Positions 1 to 6,311 of a stretch of 9,617 nt of DNA are shown here, one piece after another. The stretch is taken from positions 1 to 9,617 of the forward strand of contig NYVM01000057.1 of the NCBI GenBank assembly GCA_002684605.1. Reading direction: 5' to 3'. This DNA is from Candidatus Pelagibacterales bacterium. Lineage in GTDB: Bacteria; Pseudomonadota; Alphaproteobacteria; TMED109. The translations under genes were made by a program, and so were the position numbers. Below the pieces are notes generated by a model. It worked only from the letters and a program-made list of their open reading frames with translations. It searched no databases and was not told the origin of the DNA. The stretch's first letter is position 1. The number at the start of each line of letters is the position of its first letter.

Positions 1-3000
1 CAATATCATCTTCTTTATCATCTTCTTTATCATCTTCTTTATCATCTTCTTTATCAGGTGTTGTATTTATTTCTATATCAGGCATTTCTTGTTGAATACT
101 TGTTGTTTCAATAGAATTATTAGTTGGCATTATAACAACTGGTTTATCGGAATCCAATACTACAATTTTTTGAGAAGGTTGTATATTAAATGGATTTTCA
201 GGAGGATTTACAGGATTTTGAACTTTAAAATTAAAAAATGGATTATCAATAGGTTGTTGAACTTGTTGAGGTTGTTGAACTTGTTGAAGTTGTTGAACTT
301 GTTGAACTTGTTGAACTTGTTGAACTTGTTGAGGTTGTTGAACTTGTTGAGGTTTATTTTCATTTACTATTAAACCTTTATTTATTAACTGACTAATATG
401 ACTAATATATCTTTTAATATCCATATGTTTAAACATATATAATCTCTTATCATAATCATTATCATCTGGATATATTTCTTTTAATTTTATAATGATTGTT
501 TCCATTACTTGTTTTTTTAAAAAAGAACTTTTTTCTAATTTAAGTTTATACATCATTAAATTATTTGGTATTTTCTTATACCATAATTCAATTTCCTCAT
601 TTGTTACTATTGGAATAATATATCGTTCTGTAATAGGATTATATTCAGGAGCATCTGGTAATAAATATAATGGAATATAAAGTTCTTGTAATTTATTTAT
701 TGCAAGACTCCAATTATCAGGAACTTGATTTTTATCTAATATTTCAATTATATGTTTTGGTAAAATTGGAGTCTTATCAATATCATAAATCATTTTATTT
801 ATTTTCCATCCTATAGGATAACGATTTGGTAACATACCATCATTTTCTCCAACAAACCAATTTTCAGTTGAATTACCTTTACTATCCATTAACAATGATT
901 TATATAGTTCTCCTTTTTCTTCATCAAAAGAATTATATTTCCATCCATAATCTTCTGGTTTCAAATTATTTTGTTCTTTTGGAAATTCATAAGGTTCATT
1001 ATTTGGTTTAGGTTCATCAAATATAGTTTCACCACTATCTTCTATTTTTTCTTTATTCTCTCTGGTAATTCTATTAATTTCCATTTTTATATCTGCGTCT
1101 TCATTTTTAGTTAATTTTAAAATATTATTTGAATATCCTAATGATGTTACTTGTTCAATATTATCTTCTGTTATAATTCTCATTTGAATATTCATAGTTT
1201 GTAATTCATGAATTAATAATTTAAAAGCATAAGGTACTCTTAAAACACTAAAACTTTTTCCATATTTTGAAATATTTTCAATATTGAGTTTATTATCTAG
1301 TGTAGTATTAAATTTAATAGGTCCATCTGCCATTGGACTCAAAAAAATATTTTGACTATTATTATAGATTGCAATAGCACCAGTATTATTACAGACTGCC
1401 ATATAGTAATCATCACCTCTAGTTAGCATTGATTCTTGTATAAATCCTGCTGCTCCATGAGCAATCATACCATCACGTTCCATTTCACCGATTCTTAAAC
1501 CACCGTCATTTGCTCTACCTCCAACAGTTTGTCTTGTTAAACTGGTTTTTGGACCTCTTGCTCTGTAATTAATCTTATCTTTAACCATATGTTTTAATCT
1601 CATATAATATGTAGGTCCTATATATATTTCGGCATCTAATTGCTGACCTGTCATTCCATTATATAATATTTGATTTCCAGTAGAGTTGTATCCATTTTGA
1701 GTTAATACTTTTCCAAATTTATCGTGTTTTGAACCTTTATTTATAAAAGCAGTACAATCACCATAACCTCCTAAGCTTAAACAAGCTTTTCCCATTAACG
1801 TCTCTACTAATTGTCCAATAGTCATTCTAGAAGGTAAAGCATGTGGATTAATAATAATATCTGGTCGCACACCATCTTCAGTAAAAGGCATATTTTCTTC
1901 AGGAATAACTAATCCAACTGTTCCTTTTTGTCCACATCTACTACAAAATTTATCACCTATGGCAGGTATTCTCTCTTCTCTAATTCTTACTTTTGCCAAT
2001 CGAAATCCTTCTTCATCTTCTGTCATAAAAGTTTTATCAACTACACCTAATTGTCCTTTTTTTGGATAAACCGAATCATCAATTTTTATATCCGGATCAA
2101 TTAAATTAGTTTTTACTTTTCCAATAACGGCTTTTTTATCATCGACCGGTTCATTTTCTTTAATAAGTCCATATTCATCTAATACACTGTAATCATATCC
2201 ATATTTTTTTCCATCTACATTATTATTTTGAATATTTTCAAAATGAGAATCAATACTGTTTTCACCAATTTTTGAACTTTCTTCACGACTTTCATACATA
2301 CTATAATATGTTGTTCTAAACATACCTCTTTTAACAGATGCTTCATTAAATAATATGGAATCTTCGACATTATATCCACCATATACCATAATAGCTACAA
2401 TAACATTTTCGCCATATGGGTGTTCTTCATTATTAATATATTTTAAATATCTACTCTTAGTAAGAGGTGTTTGTCCATAATTAAGAACAACTCCCATCTT
2501 ATCAATCCTAGTGAAAAAATTAGAACTATATAATGAAACGGCTTGTTTTGCTTGTCCACAAAAGAATAAATCTCTAGGTAATTGATTATTTTCAGGAAAA
2601 ACAATTTGATTACCCATTACTCCTAATAATAATGATGGATGAATTTCAATATGTGTATATGGTTTACTATCTTCAAACTTATATTCATTTGATATAAGAG
2701 AATTTTCTTCTTCGGATGTATCGATATATTCAATAATTCCTTGAGAATCTTCTATTTTTTCAAACTCGTCAGTATCATATAAATCATTAATTTTATAATA
2801 ATTACATGAATTAATAGTATAATTATCCATCTTTTTCTTGGAAAATCCGGATATTAAATTAGACCATGTAAAATTATTATTATTTATTTTTTCTATAATT
2901 TCTCTCTTTTTAAAGTATGGTTTTTTATTTTCTGTATAAAATACAGGCCTACATAATCTACCAGAATCAGTAAAAATAATTAATTCATTTTTTTTAATAT

Positions 3001-4783
3001 TCCAACTTACGCTATTATAAACAGGTATTAATCCATTTCTTTTATATTTTTTAAGCACTCTTACAATTTCTTGAGGATTATTTATCGCTCCAACCCAAGA
3101 ACCATTAATAAATATTTTTGTAGCACTGTATAAATAACTACTAGTACATTCTTCTAATAATTTCATTTTACAAATACTTCTCATAAATCGCATCATTGGA
3201 TATCCAGAACATCCACTAGTAATATGTGCAGAAATAGACATATGTTTATGAAAACCAACATTACCACCGTCTGGTGTATCTACTGGATCGATAATTCCCC
3301 ATTGTGAACCATGTAGTAATCTAGGTTTTACCACCTTCGCAGTTGAATCCATTGGTAAATTAATTTTTCTTAAATGAGAAATAAAACTATTATATGATAA
3401 TCGATTAAGTCCCTGAACCGCTCCCAGTTTTTTAGTATGTTCTTGAGCGCCCCAATTTCCTTTAAATGCTTTTTTAAATCCGGTTTCAACAATACGTTCA
3501 TTAAAAAACTTTTCATAATTATTGGTTATAAGGTCTTTAAATGATTCATTTTGATAAATTTCTTTTGATTTTTTTAAATTATATTCTGAATCCAATCTTA
3601 ATTTAATATTATCTTGTTGTAATTTATAATACTCTTTAAATAAGTCATACAACATAGTGCCAGGAACTTCTACGCGTTTAAATCTAAAACTATCTCTGTC
3701 TGTTGGTGGCTCCATTTTAGTAAATACAAGTAATAAACTATTAACAATATATCCCAGAAAATAGGCTTTTTGTTTAAAATTTAATTCACCAATATTTGGA
3801 AGAAAATAGTTACATAAAATATCCATTACATGTGTTGTAGTATTACCCTTAACAAATTCTTTAATATATTTAATAGCGTTTTCTTGAGTAAATATTTTAG
3901 ATGCGTCATGAATACTAGGTATAAACAAATCAATCATTGAACTATTTTGTTCTAAATTTAACAAACAATGTTCGATAATACTTTTATCTGATACAACCCC
4001 TAGAGCACGAAATACAATAAATAGTGGAACTGGTTTTTTAACATTTGGAATATTAACAACAATTTGATTATTACTATATATAGACGTAGGAGCCAAAATT
4101 CTAACAGATAAAGTTCTTTCAGGTTTAGATGCGTCTTCAGAAACAGTTCTTATATCAGCACCATGACTATAAAGTTCATTATAATTTTCCCTTATATAAA
4201 GCATATTATCGGCAAATTTTTCTTGACTTATAATTACTTTTTCTTTTCCATCAACTATAAAATAACCTCCATAATCATTACGACATTCACCCATATTATA
4301 TCTAACTTCACGATTTAATCCATTTAAAATACATAAATCTGATTGTAACATAATTGGAAATCTTCCTAAAAATAGGTTTTTATATTCAACTGATGAATCA
4401 TTTATATTTCCATTATTATCTACTAATTGAAAATCAACTTCTAAATCATAATGAATTGTAATTCCATAATTCATATTTCTTAATCTAGCTTCATTTGGAT
4501 ACATAAAATGTTCTCTATTATCATCATATATCACTGGTTTTCCATAATATATTTTTGAACCATCTTTTCCACCTAAATATAATTGACATTTATACTTATA
4601 TTCTTTGGTTTTTGAATCTTGTTCTTTTTGTAAATATATTGGATTCTTTTCCTTGAAAATACTTTTTAGTCCTGTTTTAAAAAAATCATTATACGAATTA
4701 ATATGATGTTGAACTAACACTTGTGGATTATCTTGAAAAAATGTTTCAATTATATTCCAAGTAAAATTACTATTGGTAGTCAT
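1..4783 (-). CDS. rpb2: DNA-directed RNA polymerase II-type subunit 2 (RPB2), 3' end outside the window
   Basis: Second-largest subunit of a viral Pol II-like RNA polymerase; with RPB1 it forms the catalytic centre. The frame from ATG 4783 reads 1594 codons without a stop to the left edge, so the C-terminus is missing. Landmarks in order: WGIIDPVDTPDGG (from W495), NGSWVGAINNP (from N560), GYNVEDS with the catalytic E807-D808 pair, GDKFCSRCGQKG (G943), RPDIIINPHALPSRMTIGQL just after, the ARGPKTSLTRQ...MERDGMIAHG block (from A1075), and the clamp helix VPYAFKLLIHELQTMN (about 1183-1198). The core ends near residue 1212, close to the length of yeast Rpb2. The clamp zinc site is lost: where cellular RPB2 has two CxxC pairs, only C1131 remains. 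An extension of at least 382 residues follows, with Trp-rich and helical sequence (about 1275-1475), a Gln-rich repeat and an acidic repeat. No intein or frameshift was seen. The start fits the family N-terminus. Confidence 0.97.
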   Translation of the reverse strand, partial: MTTNSNFTWNIIETFFQDNPQVLVQHHINSYNDFFKTGLKSIFKEKNPIYLQKEQDSKTKEYKYKCQLYLGGKDGSKIYYGKPVIYDDNREHFMYPNEARLRNMNYGITIHYDLEVDFQLVDNNGNINDSSVEYKNLFLGRFPIMLQSDLCILNGLNREVRYNMGECRNDYGGYFIVDGKEKVIISQEKFADNMLYIRENYNELYSHGADIRTVSEDASKPERTLSVRILAPTSIYSNNQIVVNIPNVKKPVPLFIVFRALGVVSDKSIIEHCLLNLEQNSSMIDLFIPSIHDASKIFTQENAIKYIKEFVKGNTTTHVMDILCNYFLPNIGELNFKQKAYFLGYIVNSLLLVFTKMEPPTDRDSFRFKRVEVPGTMLYDLFKEYYKLQQDNIKLRLDSEYNLKKSKEIYQNESFKDLITNNYEKFFNERIVETGFKKAFKGNWGAQEHTKKLGAVQGLNRLSYNSFISHLRKINLPMDSTAKVVKPRLLHGSQWGIIDPVDTPDGGNVGFHKHMSISAHITSGCSGYPMMRFMRSICKMKLLEECTSSYLYSATKIFINGSWVGAINNPQEIVRVLKKYKRNGLIPVYNSVSWNIKKNELIIFTDSGRLCRPVFYTENKKPYFKKREIIEKINNNNFTWSNLISGFSKKKMDNYTINSCNYYKINDLYDTDEFEKIEDSQGIIEYIDTSEEENSLISNEYKFEDSKPYTHIEIHPSLLLGVMGNQIVFPENNQLPRDLFFCGQAKQAVSLYSSNFFTRIDKMGVVLNYGQTPLTKSRYLKYINNEEHPYGENVIVAIMVYGGYNVEDSILFNEASVKRGMFRTTYYSMYESREESSKIGENSIDSHFENIQNNNVDGKKYGYDYSVLDEYGLIKENEPVDDKKAVIGKVKTNLIDPDIKIDDSVYPKKGQLGVVDKTFMTEDEEGFRLAKVRIREERIPAIGDKFCSRCGQKGTVGLVIPEENMPFTEDGVRPDIIINPHALPSRMTIGQLVETLMGKACLSLGGYGDCTAFINKGSKHDKFGKVLTQNGYNSTGNQILYNGMTGQQLDAEIYIGPTYYMRLKHMVKDKINYRARGPKTSLTRQTVGGRANDGGLRIGEMERDGMIAHGAAGFIQESMLTRGDDYYMAVCNNTGAIAIYNNSQNIFLSPMADGPIKFNTTLDNKLNIENISKYGKSFSVLRVPYAFKLLIHELQTMNIQMRIITEDNIEQVTSLGYSNNILKLTKNEDADIKMEINRITRENKEKIEDSGETIFDEPKPNNEPYEFPKEQNNLKPEDYGWKYNSFDEEKGELYKSLLMDSKGNSTENWFVGENDGMLPNRYPIGWKINKMIYDIDKTPILPKHIIEILDKNQVPDNWSLAINKLQELYIPLYLLPDAPEYNPITERYIIPIVTNEEIELWYKKIPNNLMMYKLKLEKSSFLKKQVMETIIIKLKEIYPDDNDYDKRLYMFKHMDIKRYISHISQLINKGLIVNENKPQQVQQPQQVQQVQQVQQVQQLQQVQQPQQVQQPIDNPFFNFKVQNPVNPPENPFNIQPSQKIVVLDSDKPVVIMPTNNSIETTSIQQEMPDIEINTTPDKEDDKEDDKEDDKEDDI
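8..55 (-). repeat. 12-bp tandem repeat encoding acidic DKED units
   Basis: Four exact copies of GATAAAGAAGAT (minus strand) lie in frame in the RPB2 extension and encode D-K-E-D four times, followed by D-I at the window edge. The copies are identical at the nucleotide level, which points to recent slippage-type expansion, and the array may continue beyond the edge. The product would be a highly charged, disordered segment. Confidence 0.9.
251..352 (-). repeat. 9-bp tandem repeat encoding Gln-Gln-Val/Pro units in the RPB2 tail
   Basis: On the minus strand the unit CAACAAGTT and its variants CAACAACCT and CAACAACTT repeat about eleven times. They encode residues 1478-1511 of RPB2 as QQ-V, QQ-P and one QQ-L unit. 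The units differ by one or two bases, so this is a minisatellite that has drifted slightly. The low-complexity glutamine-rich product suggests a flexible linker between the helical part of the extension and the acidic terminus. Confidence 0.92.
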
Positions 4784-4852
4784 ATATAATATATCATAAG
4801 TATATTTTTTTATAATGTATTTTCATTAACATATATATTTTTACATATAATC
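4784..4852 (-). promoter_or_regulatory. Probable RPB2 promoter region (AT-rich gap)
   Basis: This is the largest gap in the window together with the hairpin next to it, and it lies directly before the RPB2 start. It is almost pure A/T. On the minus strand it ends in GATATATTATAT immediately before ATG, resembling the TATAT-rich stretches before the neighbouring genes. No AAAATTGA early element is present, so late or intermediate expression is more likely. The base composition makes any exact promoter box uncertain. Confidence 0.35.
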
Positions 4853-4882
4853 ATAAAATTATTAATATAATTATAATTTTAT
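4853..4882 (-). terminator. Inverted repeat after the 114-residue membrane protein gene (putative 3'-end hairpin)
   Basis: Perfect 10-bp arms ATAAAATTAT (4853-4862) and ATAATTTTAT (4873-4882) flank a 10-base loop. On the minus strand the hairpin starts three bases after the stop codon at 4886-4888. Mimivirus transcripts are known to be cleaved and polyadenylated at palindromic hairpins just past the coding region, and this position fits that rule. In such AT-rich DNA some inverted repeats arise by chance; arm length and position are what support this one. Confidence 0.55.
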
Positions 4883-4885
4883 AAT

Positions 4886-5230
4886 TTAATATTCAAATGG
4901 TTCTTCTATTACTAATACAGATGATCTTTTCATTATCATAAAACCACCTAATACTACAAAGTAAAATATAATGGGTAAAAATAATAAAAACCAAGAAATA
5001 TTAGTATAACCGTTTTTACATAAAGAATCTAATACAATAGTTACAAATAGTAGATATATTGCTTTAATAATATAAATTAAATAAATATTATCTATAGGAC
5101 AATCATAATTACCCATACAAAAAGAACCTTGATTTCCTATATTTGAAATAATCATAACTAATAATGTAAATACACTAATTAGAAAATATATCATAGCAGG
5201 CGTACACATTTTTTTAATTTGTCCTAACAT
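4886..5230 (-). CDS. Small three-helix membrane protein, function unknown
   Basis: A 114-residue protein with three predicted membrane segments: about residues 11-31, 48-70 and 78-100. The first loop carries C38 and C44 (GSFCMGNYDCP), and C71 follows the second helix, so a disulfide is possible. The tail after the third helix is short and hydrophilic (KRSSVLVIEEPFEY). The N-terminus MLGQIKKMCTP is short and basic and leads straight into the first helix, without a classic cleavable signal peptide. I recognise no enzyme motif. Small multi-pass proteins of this kind are common in giant viruses as inner-virion-membrane components; that role is inferred, not shown. It lies 36 bp after the basic Gly-rich protein gene and is followed by a strong inverted repeat. 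TTAAATATATCATAATA precedes its start as a possible late promoter. Confidence 0.8.
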   Translation of the reverse strand: MLGQIKKMCTPAMIYFLISVFTLLVMIISNIGNQGSFCMGNYDCPIDNIYLIYIIKAIYLLFVTIVLDSLCKNGYTNISWFLLFLPIIFYFVVLGGFMIMKRSSVLVIEEPFEY

Positions 5231-5252
5231 TATTATGATATATTTAAAGAAA

Positions 5253-5275
5253 AAAATATTAGAACATTATATTTT
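5253..5275 (-). terminator. Weak inverted repeat spanning the stop of the basic Gly-rich protein gene
   Basis: Arms of 7 bp, AAAATAT (5253-5259) and ATATTTT (5269-5275), flank a 9-base loop and overlap the stop codon at 5267-5269. The position suits a mimivirus-type 3'-end hairpin for this gene, but the arms are short and pure A/T, so chance is a real alternative. Confidence 0.25.
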
Positions 5276-5980
5276 AGCTACTTTATTATTCGCATTCGTA
5301 AATATTTGTTTTACATTAGGTGCTTGTGTTCCAATAATTTTATAATCATTATCAATTGGTTGATCTTGTGTAGGATAAGGATTTTCACTAATAGGTTGTT
5401 CCTTACCAATTAAGTTATAATAACCACTACTTAGTCCATATTGAGCACCTCTTCCTAAATTAACAATTTCCTGAAAAAATCCGCCTTTTTGTTTCTTGTT
5501 TTTTTTTCCTCCATTCATATTACTAGAACCAGAATATGGATCTGCTCCTCCTACTGCTATACCATTTGGACTTGTCTTAAAATGATTAGACATTGTTGCA
5601 CTATTTGTATTTGTTCCATTACTTGCAGCAACACCAGGCCAACTAGTTGGATTTCCACCATTCCATGAATATCCTACAGGTCCAGAACCAGGACTTGAAA
5701 CCATACCACCAATCATACTATTACCACTACAACCACAATTACCACCATGTAATCCTTTACGACGACCTCTACTAGCAGAAAATGATATTCTTTTTTTATG
5801 TGCGCGTTTCATATGTTTTAATGAATGTTTTTTATTTTTGTGACTTTTACGACTTTTGTTAGATTTGTGACTTTTATGACTTTTGTTAGATTTGTGACTT
5901 TTATGTTTTATTACAGTTTTCATATGCTTACGCGCACGACTTTTAGACTTTTTATAATGTTTTTTTATAGATTTTGACAT
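5267..5980 (-). CDS. Basic, Gly-rich putative virion/core protein
   Basis: A 237-residue protein of unknown function in three parts. Residues 1-78 are extremely basic, rich in Lys, His, Ser and Arg, with SHKSNK-type repeats (about 26-47) and the patch SRGRRKGLHGG; this resembles a nucleic-acid-binding tail. Residues 79-167 are rich in Gly, Ser and Asn, include NCGCSG (C82, C84), and contain six Gly-Gly pairs at about residues 80, 92, 109, 145, 158 and 167. Residues 168-237 look more ordered, starting FFQEIVNLGRGAQYGLSSGY and followed by Pro-rich sequence. There is no membrane segment. Abundant giant-virus structural proteins often combine a KSRK-like tail with a GGxCGC stretch, so a genome-packing or core role is plausible but inferred. 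It starts 22 bp after the RPB10 stop; no in-frame ATG lies upstream before that stop. Confidence 0.85.
   Translation of the reverse strand: MSKSIKKHYKKSKSRARKHMKTVIKHKSHKSNKSHKSHKSNKSRKSHKNKKHSLKHMKRAHKKRISFSASRGRRKGLHGGNCGCSGNSMIGGMVSSPGSGPVGYSWNGGNPTSWPGVAASNGTNTNSATMSNHFKTSPNGIAVGGADPYSGSSNMNGGKKNKKQKGGFFQEIVNLGRGAQYGLSSGYYNLIGKEQPISENPYPTQDQPIDNDYKIIGTQAPNVKQIFTNANNKVAKI
5851..5904 (-). repeat. Exact 27-bp tandem duplication in the basic tail
   Basis: Positions 5851-5877 and 5878-5904 are identical over 27 bases. They encode two copies of a nine-residue Lys/His/Ser/Asn unit (SHKSHKSNK type) within residues 26-44 of the basic protein. Shorter related GACTTTT-containing pieces flank them, so the whole basic tail appears to have grown by repeated in-frame duplication. 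Confidence 0.9.
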
Positions 5981-5982
5981 AT

Positions 5983-5995
5983 TATATACTATATA
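5983..5995 (-). promoter_or_regulatory. TATATA dyad in the 21-bp gap before the basic Gly-rich protein gene
   Basis: The gap between RPB10 and the basic protein gene holds TATATA-C-TATATA. Because the gap is only 21 bp, any promoter or mRNA 3'-end signal must lie in it or overlap RPB10 coding sequence. It may serve as a late TATA-like element; the A/T background limits confidence. Confidence 0.25.
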
Positions 5996-6001
5996 AATAA
6001 A

Positions 6002-6235
6002 TTATTCTATATCTACATGAGTTAATAAATGTCTTCGACAACACATTTTATTTAATCCTAATTTGTCTAAAACTTCTCCCTCTGGAGTTTTATCAATAAA
6101 ATCTTCTGTTAAATATAATACTTTATCTACTTCCATGCCACGTGCCATTTTAATTTTACGAACTTCTTTTTGGTAATAATTATATTTATCACCAATTACT
6201 TTTCCACAGGTAAAACACTTTACAGGTATAATCAT
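6002..6235 (-). CDS. rpb10: RNA polymerase subunit RPB10 (archaeal RpoN family)
   Basis: A 77-residue match to the small zinc-binding subunit shared by eukaryotic RNA polymerases I-III and archaeal polymerase. The family start [18 protein letters not shown] is nearly exact, giving C7 and C10 of the zinc site; the second half is C65-C66 in [12 protein letters not shown], the invariant CCRR block. In cellular RPB10 the subunit sits in the RPB2-RPB3-RPB10-RPB11-RPB12 assembly module, which fits the nearby RPB2. Two differences stand out: about 20 extra residues between the zinc halves compared with yeast (second pair near 45 there, 65 here), and an end at HVDIE, without the roughly dozen residues that usually follow. 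The start is fixed by the family N-terminus. Two AAAATTGA early elements lie upstream. Confidence 0.96.
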   Translation of the reverse strand: MIIPVKCFTCGKVIGDKYNYYQKEVRKIKMARGMEVDKVLYLTEDFIDKTPEGEVLDKLGLNKMCCRRHLLTHVDIE

Positions 6236-6240
6236 TTTGA

Positions 6241-6263
6241 ATTATATAATATATATATTATTT
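6241..6263 (-). promoter_or_regulatory. 23-bp palindrome-containing sequence upstream of RPB10 (copy 1)
   Basis: These 23 bases are identical to 6706-6728. The core ATAATATATATATTAT (6246-6261) is a perfect 16-bp palindrome. It lies 10 bp before the RPB10 start and about 50 bp after the stop of the membrane protein gene. It could be a TATA-like promoter element for RPB10 or a 3'-end hairpin for the gene before it; the conserved placement next to two start codons slightly favours the promoter reading. Confidence 0.45.
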
Positions 6264-6298
6264 TATATATAAATCAATTTTATATATAAATCAATTTT
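6261..6298 (-). promoter_or_regulatory. Tandem AAAATTGA early promoter elements before RPB10
   Basis: Two exact copies of a 17-bp unit (minus strand TTGATTTATATATAAAA) lie at 6278-6294 and 6261-6277. With the flanking A's they create two exact AAAATTGA octamers at 6291-6298 and 6274-6281, starting about 56 and 39 bases before the RPB10 ATG. AAAATTGA is the established early-gene promoter motif of Mimivirus and its relatives. I noticed no exact copy in the other gaps of this window, so RPB10 is probably expressed early and separately from its neighbours. The unit also contains the palindrome TTTATATATAAA. Confidence 0.8.
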
Positions 6299-6311
6299 TT
6301 TATTAATTATT

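Noticed and set aside
8..352. Possible CRISPR-like repeat array
   Set aside because: Units are 9-12 bp, directly tandem without spacers and in frame with RPB2.
89..373. Plus-strand reading frame with many Leu-Asn-Leu-Leu repeats
   Set aside because: It is the antisense of the Gln-Gln-Val repeat in the RPB2 tail; the repetition comes from the minus-strand coding minisatellite.
492..1011. Short plus-strand reading frames
   Set aside because: They lie wholly antisense to the RPB2 extension, show no recognisable motif, and the minus strand is coding throughout.
2070..2090. TCAATTTT (AAAATTGA on the minus strand) inside RPB2
   Set aside because: It lies deep in coding sequence with no gene start nearby; a chance occurrence is expected in AT-rich DNA.
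1148..4783. Possible intein or intron in RPB2
   Set aside because: The core aligns from end to end with a normal length of about 1212 residues, and no splice-junction or homing-nuclease motif interrupts the conserved blocks.
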